This document shows, piece after piece, positions 1 to 10,450 of a stretch of 64,000 bases of DNA. The position numbers were made by a program, and so were the translations under genes. Under the pieces are notes generated by a model. The model did not search any database, had not been told where the DNA came from, and saw nothing but the letters and a program-made list of their open reading frames with translations. How positions within the stretch are numbered: position 1 is the first letter of the stretch; each line of letters starts with the position of its first letter. Source of the DNA: Streptomyces sp. NBC_00289 (lineage in GTDB: Bacteria; Actinomycetota; Actinomycetes; Streptomycetales; Streptomycetaceae); assembly GCF_041435115.1 (NCBI RefSeq), contig NZ_CP108046.1, positions 7,998,001-8,062,000 on the forward strand, in the 5' to 3' direction.

Positions 1-635
1 CGTACACCGCGGCCTGCACCCGGTCCCGCAGTCCCAGCTTGTTCAGGACGTGACCCACGTGCGTCTTGACGGTGGTCTCGCTGACGAAGAGGTCGGCGGC
101 GATCTCGGCGTTCGACAGCCCCCGCGCCACCAGCTTCAGCACCTCCACCTCGCGGTCGGTGAGCGTGTGCAGCGTGTCCGGCACCGGCTCGTCACCGGAC
201 GGCAGATGCGTGGCGTACTTGTCGAGCAGTCGGCGCGTGATGCTCGGCGCGAGCATCGCCTCACCGGAGGCCACCACCCGGATCGCCTGCACCAGTTCGT
301 TGGCCGGCGCGTCCTTCAACAGGAAACCGCTGGCCCCCGCGCGCAGCGCCTCCACCACGTACTCGTCGAGATCGAACGTCGTCAGCACCAGCACCTTGGC
401 CGGGCCGTCCCGCCCGGGCCCGGTGATCTGCCGGGTCGCCTCGACGCCGTCCATCCGCGGCATACGGATGTCCATCAACACCACGTCGGGCTGCAACACC
501 CGCACCTGATCGAGGGCCTGCAGGCCGTCTCCGGCCTCGCCGACGACCGCGAGGTCCTGCTCCGCCTCCAGAATCATGCGGAAGCCCGTACGCAGGAGCG
601 GCTGGTCGTCGACCAGTAGGACGCGGATGGCCACG
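1..635 (-). CDS. LuxR/NarL-family response regulator (C-terminus cut by window edge)
   Basis: Transcription factor of a two-component system that binds DNA after phosphorylation by a partner histidine kinase. The 211 visible codons show a receiver domain: acidic pair D9/D10, probable phospho-acceptor D55 in VLMDIRMP, and the conserved Lys in GFLLKDAP. A LuxR-type helix-turn-helix follows, starting at LTDREVEVLKLVARG and running through SETTVKTHVGHVLNKLGL. The start is GTG at 635 (reading MAIRVLLVDDQ). The last few residues lie beyond position 1. The partner kinase is not in view, and the target genes cannot be inferred from the sequence. Confidence 0.93.
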
Positions 636-649
636 TAAGTCTCCTTCGG

Positions 650-1651
<1,002 letters not shown>

Positions 1652-1659
1652 GACCACAG

Positions 1660-1682
1660 ACCATACGGCCCGCCACTGACAG
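1660..1682 (-). promoter_or_regulatory. PafBC / RecA-NDp type promoter of the RecB-like nuclease
   Basis: On the minus strand the sequence reads CTGTCAGTG, eight bases, then TATGGT. This matches the consensus tTGTCRgtg-N8-TAnnnT of LexA-independent DNA-damage promoters in actinobacteria at every defined position except the weakly conserved first T. The -10 hexamer ends 8 nt before the ATG at 1651. PafB and PafC, the activators of such promoters, are encoded at 17.6-19.7 kb. Confidence 0.75.
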
Positions 1683-1846
1683 TGACCCAGCCGCGTCAAC
1701 GCCCGGTCGCACGGCCGCGACGACGACCGGTGCGACGGCGGGCGAACACGGGGGTGCCGGGGCGGAACGCACGGCGACGGCCGCATACCATCGACCCGAG
1801 ACCCTCCCACCGGGCAGGCGGGAGACGCTTCGAACGAGGGGACATC

Positions 1847-3367
1847 GTGGACGAGAGCGGCGGGAGCGGGCAGCCGCGGTCCGGCACCGACGAGCCGGCC
1901 GAGCACCACGCGGGTCCCGCGACCCCGGCGCCCGGCCCCACACACCCGGACCCGGCCCCGCACGACGACTCCACCACTGACGACCCCACCCCCGGCGACC
2001 CGACCCCCGTCGACAACCCGGACAGCGGCGACAGCCCCACCGACAGCGATGTCAGCCCCACCGGCAGCGGCCAGGACGACACGGCCGCCGCCGGCAGCCC
2101 GGACCTCCCGCCCGGCCCCGCTCCCACCCCCACGCCGGACCCCACCCACGAGCGCTCGCTCGCCCACTCCGGCGTGACCAAGGCCCGTCCGCCCCGACGC
2201 CCCAAGGAACCCGGCGGCGGACTGCTGATGGGGCGGCCCTTCGGCGTGCCCGTCTACGTGGCGCCCAGCTGGTTCCTCGTCGCCGCCCTCATCACCTGGG
2301 TGTTCGGCGGCCAGCTCGACCGCGTACTGCCCGAGCTCGGCGCCCTCCGCTACCTCGTCTCCCTCTTCTTCGCGGTCGCCTTCTACGCCTCCGTCCTGGT
2401 CCACGAACTCGCCCACACGGTCGCCGCACTCCGCTTCAAGCTCCCGGTCCGCCGCATCCAACTCCAGTTCTTCGGCGGTGTCTCGGAGATCGAGAAGGAG
2501 GCCGAGACCCCCGGCCGGGAGTTCGTCCTCGCCTTCGTCGGACCGCTGCTCTCCCTGGTCCTCTCGGGGCTCTTCTACCTCGCCATGCTGGGCGTCGAGC
2601 CCGGCACCGTCCCGGGCGTCCTGCTGGCCGGCCTGATGGTCTCCAACCTCATCGTGGCCGGCTTCAACCTGCTGCCCGGCCTGCCCCTCGACGGCGGCCG
2701 CATGCTCCGCGCGGTCGTCTGGAAGCTCACCGGCAGGCCGATGACCGGCACCGTCGCCGCCGCCTGGGTCGGCCGCCTCCTCGCCGTCGCCGTCCTGATC
2801 GGCCTCCCCCTGCTCACCCAGTCCGGGGCGCTCGGCTCCAACGCCGAGGACAACGTCGGCATGGACACCGTCATGGACGCCCTGCTGGCCGCCATCCTCG
2901 CCGCGATCATCTGGACCGGCGCGGGCAACAGCCTCCGCATGGCACGGCTGCGCGAGCACCTGCCCGACCTGCGCGCCCGCAACCTCACCCGCCGCGCGGT
3001 CCCCGTCCAGACCGACACCCCGCTCTCCGAAGCACTGCGCCGCGCCAACGACGCCGGAGCCCGCGCCCTGGTCGTCGTCGACGCGGACGGCGAACCCCTC
3101 TCCCTCGTCCGCGAGGCCGCCATCGTCGGCGTACCGGAGCACCGCCGCCCCTGGGTCGCCGTCGGCGGCCTGGCCCAGGACCTCACCGACGGCATGTGCG
3201 TCTCCGCGGAGCTCGCCGGCGAGGACCTCCTGGACGTCCTGCGCGCCACCCCCGCCACCGAGTACCTGGTGATCGAGGACAGCGGTGAGATCTACGGCGT
3301 CCTGTCCGCGGCCGACGTGGAACGCGCCTTCGTCAAGGCCATGGCCAGACCGTCGGCATCCTCCTAG
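1847..3367 (+). CDS. Site-2 protease (M50) family membrane metalloprotease with CBS domains
   Basis: Intramembrane zinc protease, 506 aa. Residues 1-125 are a Pro/Asp/Ser-rich, probably cytoplasmic disordered tail. The membrane core carries the zinc motif HELAH (about residues 186-190) and the second-ligand motif NLLPGLPLDGGR (about 274-287). After the last membrane segments, a CBS-type region (about 385-505) probably senses a nucleotide. The start is GTG 1847, chosen because GAGGGGA lies just upstream; in-frame codons further upstream run through the divergent nuclease gene. The family cleaves membrane-bound anti-sigma factors or clears membrane proteins; the substrate here is unknown. Confidence 0.9.
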   Translation: MDESGGSGQPRSGTDEPAEHHAGPATPAPGPTHPDPAPHDDSTTDDPTPGDPTPVDNPDSGDSPTDSDVSPTGSGQDDTAAAGSPDLPPGPAPTPTPDPTHERSLAHSGVTKARPPRRPKEPGGGLLMGRPFGVPVYVAPSWFLVAALITWVFGGQLDRVLPELGALRYLVSLFFAVAFYASVLVHELAHTVAALRFKLPVRRIQLQFFGGVSEIEKEAETPGREFVLAFVGPLLSLVLSGLFYLAMLGVEPGTVPGVLLAGLMVSNLIVAGFNLLPGLPLDGGRMLRAVVWKLTGRPMTGTVAAAWVGRLLAVAVLIGLPLLTQSGALGSNAEDNVGMDTVMDALLAAILAAIIWTGAGNSLRMARLREHLPDLRARNLTRRAVPVQTDTPLSEALRRANDAGARALVVVDADGEPLSLVREAAIVGVPEHRRPWVAVGGLAQDLTDGMCVSAELAGEDLLDVLRATPATEYLVIEDSGEIYGVLSAADVERAFVKAMARPSASS

Positions 3368-3452
3368 AGCTCTGCCGGACCCTCCGGGACCTGGGCCCGT
3401 GCCCGGTCCACGGATGGTCGGCCGCCCGCGCAAAGGCCGGTAGGCTGGTCAC

Positions 3453-4355
3453 ATGTCCGAACCGACCGGTGCCGCCCGCAGGCGCGGGCCCTTCAAGGTC
3501 GGGGACCAGGTACAGCTGACCGACCCCAAGGGCCGCCACTACACGTTCACGCTCGAGGCCGGGAAGAACTTCCACACCCACAAGGGTTCCTTCCCGCACG
3601 ACGAGCTGATCGGCGCTCCCGAGGGCAGCGTTGTCCGCACCACCGGAAACGTCGCCTACCTCGCGCTGCGCCCCCTGCTCCCCGACTACGTCCTGTCCAT
3701 GCCCCGCGGCGCCGCCGTGGTCTACCCCAAGGACGCGGGGCAGATCCTTGCCTTCGCGGACATCTTCCCCGGCGCCCGCGTCGTGGAGGCCGGTGTCGGC
3801 TCCGGCTCGCTCAGCAGCTTCCTGCTGCGCGCCATCGGCGACCAGGGCATGCTGCACAGCTACGAGCGGCGCGAGGACTTCGCCGAGATCGCCCAGCAGA
3901 ACGTGGAGCGCTACTTCGGCGGCCCGCACCCCGCCTGGCAGCTCACCGTCGGCGACCTCCAGGACAACCTGAGCGACACCGACGTCGACCGCGTCATCCT
4001 CGACATGCTCGCGCCCTGGGAGTGCCTGGAGGCCGTCTCCAAGGCCCTGGTGCCCGGCGGCATCCTGTGCTGCTACGTCGCGACCACCACCCAGCTCGCC
4101 CGGACCGTCGAGTCCATCCGTGAGATCGGCTCCTTCAACGAGCCGACCTCGTGGGAGTCGATGATCCGCAACTGGCACGTGGAGGGCCTGGCCGTCCGCC
4201 CGGACCACCGGATGATCGGCCACACCGGCTTCCTGCTCACCGCCCGCCGCCTCGCCGACGGCGTCGAGCCCCCCATGCGCCGCCGCCGCCCCGCGAAGGG
4301 TGCCTACGGCGAGGACTACACCGGCCCCAACGCCGACGGAGGCGTCGGCCGCTGA
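3453..4355 (+). CDS. trmI: tRNA (adenine-58-N1)-methyltransferase TrmI
   Basis: Class I SAM-dependent methyltransferase that makes m1A58 in the T-loop of tRNA; the characterized homologue is M. tuberculosis Rv2118c, a tetramer. 300 aa, full length. The N-terminal beta domain (about residues 1-75) precedes the SAM-binding motif VVEAGVGSGSLS (about 110-122) and the motif VILDMLAPWECL. The ATG at 3453 follows a short spacer after the S2P gene, so the two may be co-transcribed. A strong hairpin (4387-4432) follows the stop. The gene is regularly found beside the Pup-proteasome locus. Confidence 0.95.
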   Translation: MSEPTGAARRRGPFKVGDQVQLTDPKGRHYTFTLEAGKNFHTHKGSFPHDELIGAPEGSVVRTTGNVAYLALRPLLPDYVLSMPRGAAVVYPKDAGQILAFADIFPGARVVEAGVGSGSLSSFLLRAIGDQGMLHSYERREDFAEIAQQNVERYFGGPHPAWQLTVGDLQDNLSDTDVDRVILDMLAPWECLEAVSKALVPGGILCCYVATTTQLARTVESIREIGSFNEPTSWESMIRNWHVEGLAVRPDHRMIGHTGFLLTARRLADGVEPPMRRRRPAKGAYGEDYTGPNADGGVGR

Positions 4356-4386
4356 GTCCGGCCCCGTGCCCCCGCCAACGTGACGA

Positions 4387-4432
4387 CGCCGTGGCCGAGT
4401 TCCCGACCAGTACCGGGAACTCGGCCACGGCG
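4387..4432 (+). terminator. Strong hairpin after trmI
   Basis: A perfect 19-bp inverted repeat (arms 4387-4405 and 4414-4432, 8-nt loop) lies 32 nt after the trmI stop. There is no long T-tract, as is usual for Streptomyces terminators. Confidence 0.8.
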
Positions 4433-4719
4433 CTTTCCGTTTGACGCGACAACAACCACCGCCGCGAAGCCGCCGGTGACGACACCGATCGTCACACCGT
4501 CAGCGGCGACGACACCCACCGCGACGACGCCCACCGCGACCGCAAGGGCCCCGGCCGCACGTCCTCGGCGCCGCCCGGCTGCCGTCCCGCGCATGCGTGG
4601 CGAGAACATCCGCAGCTCCGGCACACAAAGTCCTGACCCCGCCGTTCCCACGCCCTGTGACGTGTGGCACCATGCTGGCCACCCCCACCGGCACAGCCCT
4701 CACAGGAGACAACTTCCTC

Positions 4720-5298
4720 GTGCAGCAATCCGCCGTCCCGGAACTGGCACACACGCACACCCGACCGATCCACTGGGTCGCCACGGCCACAGCCGTGGCC
4801 GGTGTGGTCGCCCTGTCCTCGATGCTCCAGCCCAACCCGGCCACGGCGGCCCAGGCAGCCGGCCCGGCGGCCAGAAGCGCCCCGGTCGTCACCACGGCAC
4901 CCGATCCCACGGGCGTCGCCTTCCCGATCCAGTGCGGTCCGGTGAAGGCCCTCGTGCAGAAGAAGGCCTCCGGAGACCTCGACGGTGACGGCAGGCCGGA
5001 GACGGTCGTCGTCGTGCACTGCGACGCGGCCATGGGCACCCCACCCGACGCCGTGTACGTCCTCACCCGCGCCAAGGACTCCGGCACACCGCGCCTGGTC
5101 GCCACCCTGGTCGACCCGAAGGACCGTCTCACCGTCAGCCAGTTCACCGTGCGTGACGGAGCTGTCCTGGCCACCCTGCTCGGCTACTCCACCGCCGACG
5201 TGCCCAGTTGCTGCCCGGACGTGACGGACAGCGCGAAGTGGCAGTGGAAGAACGGCTCGTTCATGCGCTCGACACCTGCCGGATCCCACAGCGTCTGA
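4720..5298 (+). CDS. Small secreted or membrane-anchored protein of unknown function
   Basis: 192 aa from GTG 4720, preceded by AGGAG at 4704-4708. A single hydrophobic segment (WVATATAVAGVVALSSML, about residues 20-37) is followed by an Ala/Pro-rich linker, consistent with export or an N-terminal anchor. The outer part contains SGDLDGDGRPETVVVVHC, an Asp-rich loop like those that bind calcium in VCBS/FG-GAP or dockerin repeats, and several Cys (including SCC) that could form disulfides. The gene lies alone between the trmI terminator and the convergent ferredoxin gene. An in-frame start at 4597 is possible but has no good ribosome site. Function not recognised. Confidence 0.7.
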   Translation: MQQSAVPELAHTHTRPIHWVATATAVAGVVALSSMLQPNPATAAQAAGPAARSAPVVTTAPDPTGVAFPIQCGPVKALVQKKASGDLDGDGRPETVVVVHCDAAMGTPPDAVYVLTRAKDSGTPRLVATLVDPKDRLTVSQFTVRDGAVLATLLGYSTADVPSCCPDVTDSAKWQWKNGSFMRSTPAGSHSV

Positions 5299-5354
5299 CC
5301 CACGCCACCCGGCTGTGAGAAATCAGACAGTCATCACACGGCGTGCGGAGCCGA

Positions 5355-5660
5355 TCACTCCGCGTCCGGTCCGTACACCTCGACGCTGTCCGAAACGCGA
5401 CGTACGTGAATGCAGTCGCCCGGACACTCCTTCGCGGAGTCGACCACATCCGTGAGCAGCGGCAGCGGCACGGGTGTTGTCGCGCCCCTGTCCTGCAGGA
5501 GCTCGTCGTCCGCGCCCTTCACATAGGCCAGACCGTCGATGTCCAGCTCGAACACCTCGGGCGCGTACTGGGCGCAGATACCGTCACCGGTACAGAGATC
5601 CTGGTCGATCCAGACCTCCAGCGCCCCACTGTCGGCCCCGGCCTCCTGCTGCACGCTCAT
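5355..5660 (-). CDS. Small 3Fe-4S-type ferredoxin
   Basis: Electron carrier, 101 aa. The first cluster motif is CTGDGIC, where the middle Cys of the usual CxxCxxC is Asp, followed later by KECPGDCIHV. This is the pattern of 3Fe-4S or Asp-ligated 4Fe-4S ferredoxins that often serve P450s. The gene is divergent from arc and separated from it by about 245 bp. A ferredoxin at this place beside the proteasomal ATPase is common in actinobacteria, but its partner is unknown. The nearest P450 in the window is 31 kb away, so a link with it is only a guess. Confidence 0.92.
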   Translation of the reverse strand: MSVQQEAGADSGALEVWIDQDLCTGDGICAQYAPEVFELDIDGLAYVKGADDELLQDRGATTPVPLPLLTDVVDSAKECPGDCIHVRRVSDSVEVYGPDAE

Positions 5661-5905
5661 GTTCTCCTGCCGTTTCAGCGCCGAGCTGAACGGGAATCCG
5701 GCCAGCTCTGACGGGTGTTGAACAGTTCGACCCTACCTCCGGCAGCTTTCCAATCATGTTCGGTGGGTATTCCCCTGGCGTGAGGGAGAGCGCAAGGGTG
5801 AAGATCGGACACACCCCGACAGTCTTTGTGATCTAGGGGTTTCAATCGACACCCGCCCAGGTAGGGTCTGGAAGCGTCCAGCTCCCCTTGGAGGAGGTGA
5901 GGACC

Positions 5906-7672
5906 GTGGCAGCCCACGACGACGACATGAACCGCGGCATCCGCCCGGGACGAGGGTCCGACGACCCGTCCGGGCAGATTGCCTACCTTGAGCAGGAGAT
6001 CGCCGTCCTGCGACGCAAGCTCGCCGACTCTCCGCGACACACGAGGATTCTCGAAGAGCGGATCGTCGAGCTGCAGACCAATCTGGCCGGCGTGTCCGCC
6101 CAGAACGAGCGACTCGCCAACACACTCCGTGAGGCCCGCGACCAGATCGTGGCCCTCAAGGAGGAAGTCGACCGGCTCGCACAGCCACCGGCCGGCTTCG
6201 GAGTCTTCCTCACGGCGAACGAGGACGGCACGGCCGACATCTTCACCGGCGGCCGCAAGCTACGGGTGAACGTCAGCCCCAGCGTCGAGCTCGAAGAGCT
6301 CCGGCGCGGCCAGGAGGTGATGCTCAACGAGGCTCTCAATGTGGTCGAGGCCATGGAGTACGAGAGCGTCGGCGACATCGTCACCCTGAAGGAGATCCTC
6401 GAGGACGGCGAGCGCGCCCTCGTGGTCGGGCACACCGACGAGGAACGGGTGGTACGGCTCGCCGAGCCACTGCTGGACGTCGTCATCCGACCCGGCGACG
6501 CCCTGCTGCTCGAACCCCGCTCCGGCTACGTCTACGAGGTCGTGCCCAAGAGCGAGGTCGAGGAACTCGTCCTCGAGGAAGTGCCGGACATCGGCTACGA
6601 GCAGATCGGCGGTCTGGGCGGCCAGATCGAAGCGATCCGCGACGCCGTCGAGCTCCCCTACCTTTACCCAGACCTCTTCAAGGAGCACGAACTGCGGCCA
6701 CCCAAGGGTGTGCTGCTCTACGGGCCCCCCGGATGCGGCAAGACGCTCATCGCCAAGGCCGTGGCCAACTCGCTGGCCAAGAAGGTCGCCGAGGTGACCG
6801 GACAGGCCACCGGCAAGAGCTTCTTCCTCAACATCAAGGGACCCGAACTCCTCAACAAGTACGTGGGTGAGACCGAGCGGCAGATCCGCCTCGTCTTCCA
6901 GCGTGCCCGGGAGAAGGCCAGCGAGGGCACTCCCGTCATCGTCTTCTTCGACGAGATGGAATCCCTCTTCCGCACCCGCGGCTCCGGTGTCAGCTCGGAC
7001 GTGGAGAACACCATCGTCCCGCAGCTGCTCGCCGAGATCGACGGTGTGGAAGGCCTGCAGAACGTGGTCGTGATCGGCGCCTCCAACCGTGAGGACATGA
7101 TCGACCCCGCCATCCTGCGCCCCGGCCGGCTCGACGTGAAGATCAAGATCGAGCGTCCGGACGCGGAAGCCGCCAAGGACATCTTCGGCAAGTACCTCAC
7201 CGAGCGCCTCCCCCTGCACGCCGACGACCTCGGCGAGCACAGCGGCAGCAGGACCACCACCGTCCAGAGCATGATTCAGACGGCCGTGGAACACATGTAC
7301 GCGGAATCCGAGGAGAACCGCTTCCTGGAAGTCACCTACGCCAACGGCGACAAGGAAGTCCTCTACTTCAAGGACTTCAACTCCGGAGCCATGATCGAGA
7401 ACATCGTGGGCCGCGCCAAGAAGATGGCGATCAAGGACTTCCTCGAACACACCCAGAAGGGCCTCCGCGTCTCCCACCTCCTCCAGGCCTGCGTGGACGA
7501 GTTCAAGGAGAACGAGGACCTGCCCAACACCACCAACCCGGACGACTGGGCCCGCATCTCCGGAAAGAAGGGCGAACGGATCGTGTACATCCGCACCCTC
7601 ATCACCGGAAAGCAGGGCGCGGACACCGGACGCTCCATCGACACGGTGGCGAACACCGGTCAGTACCTGTAA
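5906..7672 (+). CDS. arc: Proteasome-associated AAA+ ATPase ARC/Mpa
   Basis: Hexameric unfoldase that recognises Pup on pupylated proteins and feeds them to the 20S proteasome. 588 aa. An N-terminal coiled coil that binds Pup (about residues 20-80) is followed by tandem OB folds, then the AAA module with Walker A GPPGCGKT (about 273-280) and Walker [11 protein letters not shown]. The C-terminus ends in QYL, the tripeptide that docks into the proteasome alpha ring. The start GTG 5906 follows GGAGGAGGTGAGG; a TTG at 5888 lies inside that ribosome site and is unlikely. A TAGGGT -10-like box lies near 5862. Confidence 0.98.
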   Translation: MAAHDDDMNRGIRPGRGSDDPSGQIAYLEQEIAVLRRKLADSPRHTRILEERIVELQTNLAGVSAQNERLANTLREARDQIVALKEEVDRLAQPPAGFGVFLTANEDGTADIFTGGRKLRVNVSPSVELEELRRGQEVMLNEALNVVEAMEYESVGDIVTLKEILEDGERALVVGHTDEERVVRLAEPLLDVVIRPGDALLLEPRSGYVYEVVPKSEVEELVLEEVPDIGYEQIGGLGGQIEAIRDAVELPYLYPDLFKEHELRPPKGVLLYGPPGCGKTLIAKAVANSLAKKVAEVTGQATGKSFFLNIKGPELLNKYVGETERQIRLVFQRAREKASEGTPVIVFFDEMESLFRTRGSGVSSDVENTIVPQLLAEIDGVEGLQNVVVIGASNREDMIDPAILRPGRLDVKIKIERPDAEAAKDIFGKYLTERLPLHADDLGEHSGSRTTTVQSMIQTAVEHMYAESEENRFLEVTYANGDKEVLYFKDFNSGAMIENIVGRAKKMAIKDFLEHTQKGLRVSHLLQACVDEFKENEDLPNTTNPDDWARISGKKGERIVYIRTLITGKQGADTGRSIDTVANTGQYL

Positions 7673-7681
7673 AACACAGGG

Positions 7682-7716
7682 CGGCTGCGGGTGCCCTCAC
7701 CGGGTACCCGCAGCCG
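7682..7716 (+). terminator. Terminator hairpin after arc
   Basis: A 15-bp stem with one G-T pair (arms 7682-7696 and 7702-7716, 5-nt loop) is followed by ACTGCTTTT. It lies 10 nt after the arc stop and separates arc from dop. Confidence 0.85.
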
Positions 7717-7906
7717 ACTGCTTTTCGGGCCACGGCCGGAGCAAGGCAAAGACGCAAATGATCTCCCCGCCGGCGCGGAGGCGTTCTAGGCTCTTCGGTA
7801 CCGCCGAGTCGCGCAGTGCGGGGACGGGCACCGCACACGCACCGGAGCGCCAGCGGTACGTGAGCGGCGTCCCCGACCGAGGGCGCCGCCGGGCAAGGAG
7901 GGCCGC

Positions 7907-9418
7907 ATGACCGTACGGCGAGTAATGGGCATCGAGACGGAGTACGGGATCTCCGTCCCCGGCCACCCCAACGCCAATGCCATGCTCACCTCGTCCCAGA
8001 TCGTCAACGCCTACGCGGCCGCGATGCACAGGGCCCGCCGGGCCCGCTGGGACTTCGAGGAGGAGAACCCGCTGCGCGACGCGCGAGGCTTCGACCTGGC
8101 CCGCGAGACAGCCGACTCCAGCCAGCTCACCGACGAGGACATCGGACTGGCCAACGTCATCCTCACCAACGGCGCACGGCTCTACGTCGACCACGCACAC
8201 CCCGAGTACAGCTCCCCGGAGGTCACCAACCCCCGCGACGCCGTCCTGTGGGACAAGGCCGGCGAACGCATCATGGCGGAAGCCGCGGAACGCGCCGCCC
8301 AGCTGCCCGGCGCCCAGCCCATCCACCTCTACAAGAACAACACCGACAACAAGGGCGCCTCCTACGGCACTCACGAGAACTACCTGATGAAGCGGGAGAC
8401 CCCCTTCTCGGACATCGTGCGCCACCTCACCCCGTTCTTCGTCTCCCGCCAGGTCGTCACGGGCGCCGGCCGCGTCGGCATCGGCCAGGACGGACACGAG
8501 CACGGCTTCCAGCTCAGCCAGCGCGCCGACTACTTCGAGGTCGAGGTCGGCCTCGAGACCACCCTCAAGCGCCCGATCATCAACACCCGCGACGAGCCGC
8601 ACGCCGACGCCGAGAGGTACCGCCGCCTGCACGTGATCATCGGCGACGCGAACCTGTCCGAGATCTCCACGTACCTCAAGCTGGGCACGACGGCCCTGGT
8701 CCTGTCGATGATCGAGGACGGCTTCATCGCCGTGGACCTCGCGGTGGACCAGCCCGTCCGCACCCTGCACCAGGTTTCGCACGACCCGACGCTCAAGCGC
8801 CTGGTCACCCTCCGCAGCGGCCGGACGCTCACCGCGGTCCAGCTCCAGATGGAGTACTTCGAACTGTCGCGCAAGTACGTCGAGGAACGGTACGGCGCGG
8901 ACGCCGACGACCAGACCAAGGACGTCCTGGCCCGCTGGGAGGACACCCTCAACCGCCTGGAGAACGACCCGATGAGCCTGGCGGGCGAGCTCGACTGGGT
9001 CGCCAAGCGGGAACTCATGGAGGGGTACCGGCGTCGGGACAGCCTCGACTGGGACGCCCCCCGCCTGCACCTCGTCGACCTCCAGTACGCCGACGTACGG
9101 GCCGACAAGGGCCTCTACAACCGTCTCGCGGCCCGCGGCCGCATCAAGCGCCTGCTGGACGAGAACGACGTCGAGCGGGCCCGTACCAAGCCGCCCGAGG
9201 ACACCCGGGCCTACTTCCGCGGGCGCTGCCTGGAGCAGTACGCGGACGACGTCGCCGCGGCCTCCTGGGACTCGGTGATCTTCGATCTGCCGGGCCGGGA
9301 CTCGCTGCAGCGCGTCCCAACCCTGGAGCCGCTTCGCGGAACGCGTAATCACGTCAAGGAGCTCCTGGACCGCTGCCGCACGGCGGAAGACCTGGTCAGG
9401 GTGCTGTCGGGCAACTGA
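7907..9418 (+). CDS. dop: Dop, Pup deamidase / depupylase
   Basis: Glutamine-synthetase-fold enzyme that removes Pup from substrates and, in species whose Pup ends in Gln, deamidates it to Glu. 503 aa, a normal length. The N-terminus [13 protein letters not shown] carries the Glu-rich ATP/Mg site; [16 protein letters not shown] and [13 protein letters not shown] are family signatures shared with PafA. The ATG at 7907 follows AAGGAGG. Because the neighbouring pup already encodes a terminal Glu, deamidation is not needed here and Dop should act mainly as a depupylase. Confidence 0.97.
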   Translation: MTVRRVMGIETEYGISVPGHPNANAMLTSSQIVNAYAAAMHRARRARWDFEEENPLRDARGFDLARETADSSQLTDEDIGLANVILTNGARLYVDHAHPEYSSPEVTNPRDAVLWDKAGERIMAEAAERAAQLPGAQPIHLYKNNTDNKGASYGTHENYLMKRETPFSDIVRHLTPFFVSRQVVTGAGRVGIGQDGHEHGFQLSQRADYFEVEVGLETTLKRPIINTRDEPHADAERYRRLHVIIGDANLSEISTYLKLGTTALVLSMIEDGFIAVDLAVDQPVRTLHQVSHDPTLKRLVTLRSGRTLTAVQLQMEYFELSRKYVEERYGADADDQTKDVLARWEDTLNRLENDPMSLAGELDWVAKRELMEGYRRRDSLDWDAPRLHLVDLQYADVRADKGLYNRLAARGRIKRLLDENDVERARTKPPEDTRAYFRGRCLEQYADDVAAASWDSVIFDLPGRDSLQRVPTLEPLRGTRNHVKELLDRCRTAEDLVRVLSGN

Positions 9419-9515
9419 GTGGGTACCCGGGGCCGACTCGGCCCGCAGGGTGGAAAAGTCGGCGTGAGGGAATCATCGAGATGGTCCCCGGACGTTGATG
9501 CAACTGCGGGGCCGA

Positions 9516-9537
9516 TGTCGGACCCTGCTTGTAGGGT
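9516..9537 (+). promoter_or_regulatory. Candidate promoter of pup, partly PafBC-like
   Basis: TGTCG, 11 bases, then TAGGGT. The spacing equals that of the RecA-NDp consensus (TGTCR, gtg, N8, TAnnnT), but the gtg positions read GAC. TAGGGT is also a good ordinary Streptomyces -10 box. The pup ATG is 36 nt downstream, so the mRNA has a short leader. Confidence 0.4.
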
Positions 9538-9573
9538 CTGATCAAGAACGTCGAACCGAGCGGGGTGAGGGTT

Positions 9574-9792
9574 ATGGCGACCAAGGACACCGGCGGCGGC
9601 CAGCAGAAGGCGACGCGCTCGACCGAGGAGGTCGAGGAGCAGACACAGGACGCCCAGGCGACCGACGACCTCAAGGAGCGCCAGGAAAAGCTGAGCGACG
9701 ACGTCGACTCGGTTCTGGACGAGATCGACGACGTACTCGAAGAGAATGCTGAGGATTTCGTTCGAAGCTTCGTGCAAAAAGGTGGAGAGTAA
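9574..9792 (+). CDS. pup: Pup, prokaryotic ubiquitin-like protein
   Basis: Small, intrinsically disordered protein tag that PafA ligates to lysines of target proteins, marking them for the proteasome. 72 aa from ATG 9574. The C-terminal half (DDVDSVLDEIDDVLEENAE) is the coiled-coil region bound by ARC. The protein ends KGGE, with Glu directly encoded by GAG before TAA, so it can be ligated without deamidation. It lies between dop and the endonuclease VII-like gene. Confidence 0.98.
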   Translation: MATKDTGGGQQKATRSTEEVEEQTQDAQATDDLKERQEKLSDDVDSVLDEIDDVLEENAEDFVRSFVQKGGE

Positions 9793-9844
9793 AAGCTAGT
9801 CGCGCCATCTCTCCTTCGAATTGAAGGGTGCGGGGGGTTAGGGG

Positions 9845-10450
9845 ATGGCTGGGGGCTCGCCTCTCAAACGGTGCTCGGGCTGCGGGAGTGACTTGCCCGT
9901 CGCCGCGTTCGCTCGGGACAAGAACCGGAGCGATGGCCTGCAGGTGCGATGCCGGGAGTGTGTGGCGCAATACAGTGCCGCGCACTACCGGCGCCGCCGG
10001 GAGGCGATGGGCAAGCCGGTCCGGGAGAAGGCCGACGTTCCGGCAGGGCACAAACTCTGCCGGACCTGTGGCGTAGTCAAGCCGCACAGCGAGTGGCATC
10101 GCAACGCCACCGCCTCCGACGGCTTGTCGACCCGCTGCAAGGCGTGTCGCGCCGTCCAGGGGCGGCAGGGGCATCTCAGGCGTCAGTACGGCATCACCGA
10201 AGCCGAGCGGGACGAGTTGATCGCCTCTCAGGCGGGCGTCTGCTGCATATGTTTGTCAGCTCCGGCCGCACATGTGGATCACTGCCACAACACGGGTAGG
10301 GTCCGAGGCGTACTGTGCTTCAGCTGCAACGCCGCACTGGGGCAGTTCAAGGATCGGCCCGATGCCATAAGGCGGGCTGCTGTTTACGTGGAAGGAATCG
10401 CGTGGAAGCCAACACTCGTAGCACCGGGCGTCTACCAGCTGCCTTCCTGA
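9845..10450 (+). CDS. Endonuclease VII-like HNH nuclease inside the proteasome operon
   Basis: 201 aa. Two related zinc-binding units come first (CSGCG...CREC, about residues 9-40, and CRTCG...CKAC, about 75-105), each with an F/W..(D)..SDGL...RC pattern. The recombination endonuclease VII fold follows, with CCICL and the active-site segment [18 protein letters not shown] (about 143-160). It lies 52 bp after pup. Its last 49 nt overlap prcB, whose GTG and ribosome site (GGAAGGA, 10390-10396) are inside this gene, so the two are translationally linked. Homologues occur at the same place in other streptomycetes. The DNA target and any role in proteasome biology are unknown. Confidence 0.88.
   Translation: MAGGSPLKRCSGCGSDLPVAAFARDKNRSDGLQVRCRECVAQYSAAHYRRRREAMGKPVREKADVPAGHKLCRTCGVVKPHSEWHRNATASDGLSTRCKACRAVQGRQGHLRRQYGITEAERDELIASQAGVCCICLSAPAAHVDHCHNTGRVRGVLCFSCNAALGQFKDRPDAIRRAAVYVEGIAWKPTLVAPGVYQLPS

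Noticed and set aside
4492..5289. Long minus-strand open frame opposite the small secreted protein gene
   Set aside because: The plus strand has a signal-like hydrophobic segment, a ribosome site and a plausible protein; the minus-strand translation is Gly/Arg/Val-rich shadow sequence.
7697..9352. 551-codon minus-strand frame opposite dop
   Set aside because: It mirrors the dop reading frame; dop is complete and conserved. The same applies to long antisense frames opposite pafA, arc, helY, the carboxylase and cvnA.
9845..10450. Homing endonuclease or intron inserted in the proteasome operon
   Set aside because: The HNH gene lies between complete genes; pup and prcB are intact and no intron or intein boundaries are seen.
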